DNA from: Candidatus Opimibacter skivensis
GTDB taxonomy: Bacteria > Bacteroidota > Bacteroidia > Chitinophagales > Saprospiraceae
Assembly: GCA_016722045.1 (NCBI GenBank)
Contig: JADKGY010000008.1
Location: 248,001-312,000 of the forward strand
Direction: 5' to 3'
DNA: 64,000 bases
Numbering within the stretch: the stretch's first letter is position 1; every line of letters starts with the position of its first letter. The notes beneath the pieces are model-generated. The model saw only the letters and a program-made list of their open reading frames with translations. It searched no databases and was not told where the DNA came from. This document shows positions 1-7,450 of the stretch, piece by piece. The position numbers were made by a program, and so were the translations under genes.

Positions 1-504
1 GATCTGATCGTAACTCAAATATTTGGGACACTAATTGTGGCCACCGACATCGGAGTACTATATTCAGTGAATCAGGGATTAAATTGGGAATTATTAGGCA
101 TTGGATTGCCTAATGTGGTTTGTACAGATCTCTCGATCCATGCACAACAAAACACCCTATTAGTGGCTACCTATGGACGAGGATTGTTTAAGATCAATCT
201 CGACGATATCAATACCTCTGTAACAGATATTGAAGAATACAATAATTCGGAATTTCAGGCGATTCCAAATCCTTTTTCTGAGAGCACCATCATAAAATTT
301 AATGTTCAAAAGAATATGATGTATTCATTATCAGTATTCAACAACTCAGGAGTACGCATGAAAACACTTTATAACCAGTATTTGGATAAAGGAATACATG
401 AATTCACCTTTGAGGCAAGTCAATTTCCGGGTGGACTATATTATTGCAAAATAATTTCAGCAGATAGAACTGTGAGCAAAATCATTAAACTAATTAAACA
501 ATAA
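1..504 (+). CDS. T9SS-sorted beta-propeller-like protein, 3' end only
   Basis: The reading frame is open from the first base of the window, so this is the C-terminal part of a longer gene. The GTG at 37 is unlikely to be the true start. The first 75 or so residues read like BNR/sortilin-type propeller blades (ATDIGVLYSVNQGLNWE, then TYGRGLFKINL), as in Bacteroidota exo-sialidase or VPS10-like repeat proteins. The last 75 residues form a type A T9SS sorting domain: PNPFSESTIIKFNV, a central SVFNNSGVRMKTL strand, then GGLYYCKI and a basic end IIKLIKQ. The protein is therefore probably exported through the outer membrane and anchored or released there. It converges on aspS with 40 bp between them. 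The enzymatic or binding role cannot be told from the fragment. Confidence 0.85.
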   Translation, partial: DLIVTQIFGTLIVATDIGVLYSVNQGLNWELLGIGLPNVVCTDLSIHAQQNTLLVATYGRGLFKINLDDINTSVTDIEEYNNSEFQAIPNPFSESTIIKFNVQKNMMYSLSVFNNSGVRMKTLYNQYLDKGIHEFTFEASQFPGGLYYCKIISADRTVSKIIKLIKQ

Positions 505-544
505 TCATTTTTCTCGAGGCTGTTAAAACGTAATATCTGCAGCG

Positions 545-2311
545 TTACTCCTTTTTTCGTAATGTTAACGATAATTCCTTCAATTGAATGTCATCAATTG
601 TAGAAGGTGCATCAATCATCATATCTCTCCCCATATTGTTTTTTGGAAAAGCAATGAAATCACGAATAGATGTTTCACCTTTCATCATCGCACATAACCT
701 GTCAAAGCCAAAAGCAATGCCTCCATGTGGCGGAGCTCCAAATTCAAATGCCCCAAGTAAAAATCCAAATTGAGATTCCGCTTGCTCCGGTGTAAATCCG
801 AGTAGCTTGAAATTCTTCTCCTGCAATGCACGATCATGTATACGTATAGATCCTCCACCGATTTCAACACCATTGATCACAAGATCATACGCATCTGCAC
901 GAAGATTTTTCATCGTTTCGTGATCACCGTCAAGCATACGATCTATATCAGCTGTTTTGGGAGATGTAAATGGATGATGCATGGCATGAAATCGTTGCGA
1001 TTCTTCAATCCATTCCAACAAAGGAAAATCAAGAACCCAAAGCGGCTTGTACACTTTTGCATCGCGAAGACCAAGCCTTGTTCCCATCTCAAGACGCAAT
1101 TCATTGAGCTGTTTACGTACACGATCCGTTTCACCTGAAAGAATAAGAAGCATGTCATTCGGATTTGCCCCTGCACGCTGCCCCCATTGTTTTAATTCTT
1201 CTTCACTGTAATATTTTCCAACAGAACTTTTTACTGAACCATCAACACTAAATTTAATATTGACCAAACCCTTTGCGCCTATTTGTGGTCTCTTCACCCA
1301 TTCAGTCAGATCATTGAGCATCTTATTTGAATAAGTCTCTGCCTGGCCTGGCACTAAAATTCCTACAACAAGCTCAGCATCTTCAAATACAGAGAATCCC
1401 TTTCCTTTCGCGAGATCATTAAATTCTACGAACTCCATCCCGAAACGTACATCAGGCTTATCCGATCCATAGCGACTCATAGCATCATCGTATGACATCC
1501 GCGGAAAAGCGCCAAGGTCAATGCTCAGAATAGTTGAGAATAAATGTCTTGTCAATGCTTCAAATACATTCAACACATCTTCCCGTGTCACAAAAGCCAT
1601 CTCGCAATCGATTTGTGTAAACTCGGGTTGTCTGTCCGCCCTTAGATCTTCATCTCTAAAGCATTTGACAATCTGGAAATACCGGTCCATCCCGGCTACC
1701 ATCAGAATTTGCTTAAATGTCTGGGGTGATTGAGGCAATGCATAGAACTGTCCCGCATTGACCCGGCTAGGGACCACAAAATCACGCGCCCCTTCCGGAG
1801 TACTCTTGATGAGATTTGGGGTTTCAACTTCCACAAACCCTTCTCCAGACAGGAACTTACGGGTCTCCAATGCTACTTTAGCTCTGAAGATTAATTTATC
1901 CTTTACCGGGGTACGCCTGATATCAAGATAACGGTACTTCATCCTTAATTCCTCCCCACCATCTGTTTCATCCTCAATCGTAAAAGGCGGCACCTTGGAA
2001 GCATTTAATGTCTTTAATTCTGAAGCCACAATCTCAATGTCTCCAGTGGGTCTATTCGGGTTTTTACTGGTTCTCTCTCGCACTACGCCGGTCACCTGAA
2101 TCACAAACTCTCGCCCCATCTTACGCGCCTGCTGACATAGGACAGGCTCGTCTTCCATATTAAATACTAGCTGTGTGATACCGTAGCGGTCACGCAAATC
2201 AATAAAGGTCATCCCCCCCAGGTCCCTCGAAGCCTGTATCCAGCCACTCAACGTCACCGTTTCACCCGCATTACTTAATCTTAACTCCCCACAAGTATGT
2301 GTTCTATACAT
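545..2311 (-). CDS. aspS: aspartate--tRNA ligase
   Basis: This is a 588-residue class II aminoacyl-tRNA synthetase that charges tRNA-Asp in the cytoplasm. The N-terminal 100 residues form the OB-fold anticodon-binding domain (MYRTHTCGELRLSNAGETV, then SGWIQASRDLGGMTFIDLRD). The catalytic core carries motif 2 around residue 218 (FRDEDLRADRQPEFTQID) and motif 3 near the end (GIAFGFDRLCAMMKG). A GAD-type insertion lies between them. The length matches the bacterial form of about 590 residues and not the shorter archaeal form. The start is the ATG at 2309-2311, and the next 200 bp upstream is noncoding. The gene stands alone on the minus strand between two plus-strand genes, so it is probably monocistronic. 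No anomalies were seen. Confidence 0.98.
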   Translation of the reverse strand: MYRTHTCGELRLSNAGETVTLSGWIQASRDLGGMTFIDLRDRYGITQLVFNMEDEPVLCQQARKMGREFVIQVTGVVRERTSKNPNRPTGDIEIVASELKTLNASKVPPFTIEDETDGGEELRMKYRYLDIRRTPVKDKLIFRAKVALETRKFLSGEGFVEVETPNLIKSTPEGARDFVVPSRVNAGQFYALPQSPQTFKQILMVAGMDRYFQIVKCFRDEDLRADRQPEFTQIDCEMAFVTREDVLNVFEALTRHLFSTILSIDLGAFPRMSYDDAMSRYGSDKPDVRFGMEFVEFNDLAKGKGFSVFEDAELVVGILVPGQAETYSNKMLNDLTEWVKRPQIGAKGLVNIKFSVDGSVKSSVGKYYSEEELKQWGQRAGANPNDMLLILSGETDRVRKQLNELRLEMGTRLGLRDAKVYKPLWVLDFPLLEWIEESQRFHAMHHPFTSPKTADIDRMLDGDHETMKNLRADAYDLVINGVEIGGGSIRIHDRALQEKNFKLLGFTPEQAESQFGFLLGAFEFGAPPHGGIAFGFDRLCAMMKGETSIRDFIAFPKNNMGRDMMIDAPSTIDDIQLKELSLTLRKKE

Positions 2312-2352
2312 TTCGTTACTTTTTTACTTCAGGGGCAAAAGTAAGTCAAATA

Positions 2353-2380
2353 GCAGGGGGCAGGGAGCAGGGAGCAGGGA
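2353..2380. repeat. heptanucleotide tandem repeat (GCAGGGA)4
   Basis: Four 7-bp units in a row upstream of aspS; the first unit is GCAGGGG. An inverted, degenerate array of the same unit lies 117 bp further on (2497-2529), so the two could pair. The 231-bp aspS/glycosyltransferase gap holds nothing else I can identify. Confidence 0.8.
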
Positions 2381-2496
2381 ATAAACTGGATAATCTCAGA
2401 AGTTTTTGACAATCCTCTTACATACTACTTTTCAATAACCAGATCCAAACACTTACGCTAATCCTGTAAACAAAGTAGTCTTATGTTGAAAAATAT

Positions 2497-2529
2497 CCCC
2501 CCTGCCCCCTGCTCCATGCCCCTGCTTCC
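2497..2529. repeat. inverted degenerate copy of the GCAGGGA heptamer array
   Basis: A run of CCCTGCC/CCCTGCT-like units on the plus strand, the reverse complement of the array at 2353-2380. It ends 14 bp before the glycosyltransferase start codon. Confidence 0.65.
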
Positions 2530-2542
2530 ATACATTTGACCG

Positions 2543-3625
2543 ATGATTGAAATAATACAATTGATATGGTTATTGTGCCTTCTCATTATTTCAATCTATC
2601 ATCTGGTGGTTTTTAGAGTTGATCATAAAACCGCTCCAACCAAATCAATATCAATTTATCCCGGCGTAAGCATTGTTATTGCCGTTAAGAACGGAACAGA
2701 TCAGCTTATTAAAAATCTGGATACAATACTTCATCAGGAGTACCCGGTCTTTGAAATCATCCTTGTAGACGATCATAGCGATCTGACGGAAAGAAAAAAT
2801 CTTGAAGCATTTATTTCCTCCTGGCCACACATTAAATTATTCACTTCCTCAGGTATTGGAAAAAAACAAGCGCTAAAAATGGGCATTGAAAATGCACAGT
2901 ATGAATTTATTCTATATACAGATGCCGATTGCACTCCGGCTACCAATCAATGGATAAAAACAATGATTGATCATAATTCAAATAATGGCGTTGTTTTGGG
3001 TTATTCTCCCTATTTGAAATTACCCGGATTCTTAAATCAACTTATTCGATTCGAAACGGTGATGACAGGGATTCATTATTTATCCTGGGCGATGAGAGGA
3101 AGTCCTTATATGGCTGTGGGCAGAAATAGTTTATATCCAAGGTCTTTGCTATTGTCATCAGATCCTTTTCGCCGACATGCAGAGATTCCTTATGGAGATG
3201 ATGATTTGGGTTTACAGGCGATGCTGGGGCATACTTCTGTGGAGACCTGTTTGGATAAGGCATCACACGTGATTACCACACCGGCTACATCATGGACCGA
3301 TTGGTTTAAACAAAAGCATAGACATTTATCAGCCGGACATTACTATAAAACAAATTTGTGGTGGCAACCGGGTATGTATGGTTTAGCTTTGATAGGGCAT
3401 TGGTTTTTATTTCCATTGATGATGAATATGTCTATATGGCGGGGTTGGTTGATTTTAAGTGTTATCGGTCTTTTGATTCGCTGGCAAAATTATGATCAAT
3501 GGACAAAAAAATTAGGAGATAAAGACACTATAGTTGTTTATCCTGTATTAGAAATTGCTTATGCCATTTATCTTGCCCTCATAGGGGCGTTTACAGTTAT
3601 TTCAAAAAAGAAAACATGGAATTGA
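2543..3625 (+). CDS. membrane-anchored family 2 glycosyltransferase
   Basis: This 360-residue protein has a GT2 (GT-A fold) core between membrane segments. One hydrophobic helix lies at residues 4-26 and two or three more at about 275-355 (GMYGLALIGHWFLFPL; LEIAYAIYLALIGAFTV). The core has the family signatures: VSIVIAVKNG near residue 45, ILVDDHSD near 78, the DxD-like YTDADCTP near 131, a GDDDLGLQAM acceptor-site motif near 218, and KQKHRHLSAGHYYK near 255. It probably transfers a sugar from a nucleotide sugar to a lipid- or cell-surface-linked acceptor at the inner membrane. The substrate is not predictable. The last 10 bases overlap rsmG, so the two are probably co-transcribed and translationally coupled, although the functions look unrelated. 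Confidence 0.9.
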   Translation: MIEIIQLIWLLCLLIISIYHLVVFRVDHKTAPTKSISIYPGVSIVIAVKNGTDQLIKNLDTILHQEYPVFEIILVDDHSDLTERKNLEAFISSWPHIKLFTSSGIGKKQALKMGIENAQYEFILYTDADCTPATNQWIKTMIDHNSNNGVVLGYSPYLKLPGFLNQLIRFETVMTGIHYLSWAMRGSPYMAVGRNSLYPRSLLLSSDPFRRHAEIPYGDDDLGLQAMLGHTSVETCLDKASHVITTPATSWTDWFKQKHRHLSAGHYYKTNLWWQPGMYGLALIGHWFLFPLMMNMSIWRGWLILSVIGLLIRWQNYDQWTKKLGDKDTIVVYPVLEIAYAIYLALIGAFTVISKKKTWN

Positions 3626-4224
3626 TTCGTAAATATTTTCCTGAATTAAATGAAGAAACATTTCATCAATTTGAAATGCTGGATGCTATCTATCGGAACT
3701 GGAATGAAAAGATCAATGTCATCAGCCGAAAGGACATTGATCATCTCTATGAACATCATGTATTACATTCTCTTGCAATAGCGAAACTTAACCCCTTTAA
3801 AAATGGAATGGAGGTTTTGGATTTTGGCACAGGTGGAGGTTTCCCCGGTATTCCTTTAGCCATTTTGTTCCCGGAGGTAAAATTTACGTTGCTGGATTCT
3901 ATGGCGAAGAAAATAAAGGTTGTCACTGAAGTCGCCGCCGAAATGAAACTGGAAAACGTATTTGTTGCTCACTCAAGAGCCGAGGATCATAAAGGGCGAT
4001 ATGATTTAGTGGTATGTAGGGCAGTCAGCACAGTATCTCAGATGATCGCGTGGTCTAAACATCTTGTTCCGGCTCAAAAGTGGATCATGCTCAAAGGTGG
4101 TGATGCAAATGAGATCAGAAAGGAAACAAGGCCTAACTATGCGACGAAACTTATTCCTATAGGCCAGTATTTTGAAGAACCTTATTTCAGTGAAAAGTAT
4201 ATTGTCACTGTTCAGAAAAAATAA
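3616..4224 (+). CDS. rsmG: 16S rRNA (guanine-N7) methyltransferase RsmG (GidB)
   Basis: The 202-residue protein is a Rossmann-fold SAM-dependent methyltransferase of the RsmG family, which makes m7G527 in 16S rRNA. The N-terminal helical part (YFPELNEETFHQFEMLDAIY, then WNEKINVISRKDID) and HHVLHSLAIAKL are family hallmarks. The SAM loop is VLDFGTGGGFPGIPLAILFP at residues 70-90, followed by LLDSMAKKIKVV and the late motif SRAEDH near residue 122. The length is usual for the family. The start codon lies inside the end of the upstream glycosyltransferase gene, an ATGGAATTGA overlap of the type that gives translational coupling. Confidence 0.97.
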   Translation: MELIRKYFPELNEETFHQFEMLDAIYRNWNEKINVISRKDIDHLYEHHVLHSLAIAKLNPFKNGMEVLDFGTGGGFPGIPLAILFPEVKFTLLDSMAKKIKVVTEVAAEMKLENVFVAHSRAEDHKGRYDLVVCRAVSTVSQMIAWSKHLVPAQKWIMLKGGDANEIRKETRPNYATKLIPIGQYFEEPYFSEKYIVTVQKK

Positions 4225-4295
4225 AACAGTCAATTCAGTGAACCCACCATTGATCCTTTTGTTTCTTAAAACTCACAATAGAAAAAATAGAAGAA

Positions 4296-4943
4296 ATGAG
4301 CAAGACAATGGGTATCATCGGATCCGGTCAGGTTGGCATAGCGCTGGCAAATGGATTTCACAAGCATGGTTACAAGGTTATGATTGGTACGAATGACCCT
4401 GAGAAGCATTCAACTATAAAGGAAAAGACAAACGGCGATGTGACAATAGGTTCTTTTTCGGATGTAGCGAATTTTTCGGATGTTATCATTTTAGCAGTTA
4501 AAGGAAGCGCCGCAGAAGAAGCTATTCAATCAGCCGGAATCGATGCCTTGAAAAATAAGATTGTCCTGGATGCCACTAACCCAATAGCTGATGCCCCGCC
4601 AGTAAATGGAGTTCTTTCATTCTTTACCTCCCTGGATGAAAGCCTGATGGAGCGTTTACAAAATCTTGCACCCAAAGTAAAGTTTGTAAAATGTTTTTCC
4701 TGCGTTGGAAACGCACTCATGATTGATCCTGATTTTGGAGGCGTAAAACCCACGATGTTTATTGCAGGCAACGATGAAAAAGCCAAAAAGACGACTATAG
4801 AAATATTAACTGAAATCGGATGGGAGACAGAAGACATGGGCAAAGCCGAAGGTGCCAGAGCTATCGAACCATTATGCATTTTGTGGTGCATTCCCGGAAT
4901 ACTTAGAGGGCAGTGGATGCATGCCTTTAAGCTGTTGAGATAG
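4296..4943 (+). CDS. NADP-binding F420-oxidoreductase-like protein
   Basis: This 215-residue protein has an N-terminal Rossmann dinucleotide-binding motif (GIIGSGQVGIALANGF, residues 6-21), followed by MIGTNDPEK, where a T/N-containing loop commonly selects NADP(H). VIILAVKGSAAEEAIQ and IVLDATNPIAD follow the Pfam F420_oxidored pattern seen in NpdG-like and 6-phosphogluconate-dehydrogenase-related proteins. Bacteroidota generally lack coenzyme F420, so here it is more likely a NAD(P)H-dependent oxidoreductase of unknown substrate. A conserved-looking KCFSCVGNALMIDP stretch near residue 130 supports a complete C-terminal domain. It lies 71 bp after rsmG on the same strand and could be the last gene of that transcription unit. 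No close terminator was seen. Confidence 0.85.
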   Translation: MSKTMGIIGSGQVGIALANGFHKHGYKVMIGTNDPEKHSTIKEKTNGDVTIGSFSDVANFSDVIILAVKGSAAEEAIQSAGIDALKNKIVLDATNPIADAPPVNGVLSFFTSLDESLMERLQNLAPKVKFVKCFSCVGNALMIDPDFGGVKPTMFIAGNDEKAKKTTIEILTEIGWETEDMGKAEGARAIEPLCILWCIPGILRGQWMHAFKLLR

Positions 4944-5026
4944 TTTCTTGAATGGAAATTCAGTTTTATTTCCGGACTGATTATTAATTTAGGAGGCATA
5001 AGCCTGAAAGGATTACACGTTAATAG

Positions 5027-5082
5027 CCCCGGGTGAAACCCGGGGATTAAATGTCAAGCCAACACCGACCCTGAATGGGTCG
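5027..5082. repeat. REP-like double-hairpin element
   Basis: Two GC-rich palindromes sit in the 287-bp gap before the 691-aa gene. The first has 7-bp arms CCCCGGG/CCCGGGG around TGAAA (5027-5045). The second has 6-bp arms CGACCC/GGGTCG around TGAAT (5066-5082). Neither is followed by a T-run, so a simple intrinsic terminator is less likely than a dispersed repetitive palindrome. Paired hairpins of this kind are typical of REP-type elements mobilised by RAYT-family transposases, but no transposase is present here. Confidence 0.55.
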
Positions 5083-5230
5083 AATCAAATCTGTTTCATA
5101 GATAATTATTAAAATACACACGAGGCGCATTTGACTCGTCCCCTCTTCACGTCTAACGATTTGCAGTTTTTTGACTATATTTATAATCGTTGATTGGCTT
5201 TTCAGTTTGTAGGCCAATAAAACGAGTCCC

Positions 5231-7306
5231 ATGAAAAACAACTACCTGACTGTAGGTGCTTGTCTATTCCTGTCCTGTATGGGAATAGGTTTTACACTAG
5301 CTCAATCCACCGGACCCGAATTTCTGGATTGTAATTCCACTCCCATTTCTTTATGTGTTTCAGACGATGTTGTTCGCTTGCCTTCTAATAATAAAATTTA
5401 CATCGGAGAAGAAAATCCTGATGCTTCTTCATGTAGTGTGCACGTGAGTCAAAAAACAAAAGTGCGATCAACATGTGGACAGATCCTTCAATATGAAGTG
5501 CAATTATTTCTGGAGGAAGATTCCACGACCGCGATTGTTCTTAAGCCGCTCACTTCAATCACAACAGATTCATTGTCTGAAGCCGAATTGAATTTTGATT
5601 CAGAATTGTCCCCTGATAACCTCCTTAGCAAAAATGGAATTCCATATTCGTCTGGCTGTAACAATTATCATCGTATTAAATGGATGGTGACGGATTCATG
5701 TGGAGATGGATCAGTCTGCGAACAAAAATTTCATTTGTATGATTGTTCTAAACCTTTATTATCAGATTTAAACTATCTGTATACCATTAGATGCGATGTC
5801 GGGGGTCAGGTAAATCTTAAATTGGATAGTATACTAAAAGACCCAAAAGATGATTGTACGTATAATCGTGAAATTCTTTACAGTTTGTATCCTGATCATT
5901 ATAAGCAGGACAGTTCATTCTCTATATGTGATGTGCCTGCAGTTGGAGTAGAATTCCCTTTTGATATATGGATTGCAGACAATGGTGTGGACTCAAATTG
6001 TGATGGAATAATCAACTGGACTGAAAGAAATGTTGAAAAGCAACAAGTATTTTTTGTTTACCTCAGCACGGGTAATATCGATTGCAACAAAGGGGACCCG
6101 TTTCTATATGGGAATATTGAAACAGAAGATGTGCAAGCAGTAGAAAAAGTCGAAGTCACGCTTGCTTCACCGGAACATAGTTATCCCATTTATATTACCG
6201 GACAGGATGGAAAATTTAACTTCGGTATTCCCATTGCTGTTGGTTATACATTGAATGCATATCGAAATGATTTCCATAGAAATGGTGTTTCAACCTTAGA
6301 TTTAGTTCGAATTAAAAAACACCTTCTTGGGATAGAAGAACTTTCAAGTCCTTATGATGTTATCGCTGCGGATGCAAATAACAATCAAAAAATCAGTGTG
6401 TTGGATCTGGTCGAATTGAGAAAGCTTATCCTTGGAATTTATACTGAATTACCAGATAACAAAAGCTGGCGTTTTGTTCCGGACAAATTTATTTTTCAGG
6501 ATACCCTTCATCCATGGCCATTCCCTGAAACAATAACATTCAATGGAAGCAACGCTGGCAATATTGATTTTGTAGCAATAAAAATTGGAGATGTAAATAA
6601 TTCAGTAAAGGCAAATGCACAATCTTTTGAAATTCGAACATCGCCCCCTAAAGTCATTTGGTCAGTAAATCAAATTCAATATTTTCAAGACGATATCATT
6701 AACATCAATTTTTATGTTGATAATTCCCAAACCATCCGGGGATTCCAATTTACAGTTTCAGATCCTGATTTAGAATTTCTGGGTATTGCTACTGGCGCAA
6801 TGGATCTGACAGAGGAAAATATTGCATTATTCAATGATAAAATGACATTGAGCTGGTTTAACGAAGAAGGATTTCAGCCTGCATCTGGAGACATTCTTTT
6901 TACAATAAAAGCAAGAGCCAAAAGAAATGGCGATGTACAAAAAAACATATCAATCAATTCGGATATCACCGAAGCGGAACAATATGGCATGAACGATGAG
7001 ATTTTAAAACCCGTATTAAGGGCTTCTGAAAGTAAAAGTGATGATCAACTTATTTTATTTGCTCCGGAACCTAACCCATGGAGAGAAAAAACAATCATTC
7101 CATTCGAGTTAAAAGAATCAGGAACCATCACTTTTGAATTATTTGACCTGAACGGTAGCTGCGTTTATAGAACGAAAGGAAATTTTGGCAAGGGTAAAAA
7201 TGAAATCACTCTCTCTTCTTCTGATTTCACCTCAAGAGGACTCATGTATTACACCTTAAAAACTACGGGTTCTTCTTCCATTCAAAAAATGATTGTATTA
7301 GATTAA
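5231..7306 (+). CDS. secreted family I protein with dockerin-like, cohesin-like and T9SS domains (short form)
   Basis: This 691-residue exported protein begins with a signal peptide (residues 1-24, ending FTLAQS). Residues 25-300 match a module near the end of the two giant proteins downstream (here GPEFLDCNSTPISLC; there EGPEFLNCPTGPVTLC). A carboxypeptidase-regulatory-like strand region covers about 300-345. A dockerin-like EF-hand pair follows at about 347-410: the first loop is atypical, the second is canonical (DANNNQKISVLDLVELRKL). A cohesin-like beta domain lies at about 475-605 (IRGFQFTVSDPDLEFLGI, then SWFNEEGFQPASGDILFTIK). The T9SS sorting domain occupies the last 75 residues (PEPNPWREKTIIPFEL; GLMYYTLKT). 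It is in effect the tail of the giant family I proteins given its own signal peptide. It is cell-surface or secreted, and its binding partner is unknown. The codon choice is less A-ending than in the giants' shared block. Confidence 0.88.
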   Translation: MKNNYLTVGACLFLSCMGIGFTLAQSTGPEFLDCNSTPISLCVSDDVVRLPSNNKIYIGEENPDASSCSVHVSQKTKVRSTCGQILQYEVQLFLEEDSTTAIVLKPLTSITTDSLSEAELNFDSELSPDNLLSKNGIPYSSGCNNYHRIKWMVTDSCGDGSVCEQKFHLYDCSKPLLSDLNYLYTIRCDVGGQVNLKLDSILKDPKDDCTYNREILYSLYPDHYKQDSSFSICDVPAVGVEFPFDIWIADNGVDSNCDGIINWTERNVEKQQVFFVYLSTGNIDCNKGDPFLYGNIETEDVQAVEKVEVTLASPEHSYPIYITGQDGKFNFGIPIAVGYTLNAYRNDFHRNGVSTLDLVRIKKHLLGIEELSSPYDVIAADANNNQKISVLDLVELRKLILGIYTELPDNKSWRFVPDKFIFQDTLHPWPFPETITFNGSNAGNIDFVAIKIGDVNNSVKANAQSFEIRTSPPKVIWSVNQIQYFQDDIININFYVDNSQTIRGFQFTVSDPDLEFLGIATGAMDLTEENIALFNDKMTLSWFNEEGFQPASGDILFTIKARAKRNGDVQKNISINSDITEAEQYGMNDEILKPVLRASESKSDDQLILFAPEPNPWREKTIIPFELKESGTITFELFDLNGSCVYRTKGNFGKGKNEITLSSSDFTSRGLMYYTLKTTGSSSIQKMIVLD

Positions 7307-7344
7307 ACCTATTTGAATCGACATCCATTGGATTCCCCAAAATA

Positions 7345-7450
7345 GTTATTCGTTACTTGTTATTCGTTATTCGTTACTCGTTACTCGTTTACTCGTTATT
7401 CGTTATTCGTTATTCGTTATTCGTTATTCGTTATTCGTTATTCGTTACTC
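7345..7450. repeat. heptanucleotide tandem repeat (GTTATTC), about 15 units
   Basis: About fifteen units of GTTATTC with GTTACTC and GTTACTT variants, one of them 8 bp long. Seven units in the middle are perfect. The last unit supplies the TAA stop codon of the minus-strand AsmA-like gene (7445-7447), so slippage here could change that protein's end. Confidence 0.9.

Noticed and set aside
5027..5045. Intrinsic terminator for the F420-oxidoreductase-like gene
   Set aside because: The stem is GC-rich, but no T-run follows on either strand, and a second palindrome lies next to it.
7345..7450. CRISPR array
   Set aside because: The repeats are contiguous seven-base units without spacers, and no cas genes are present.
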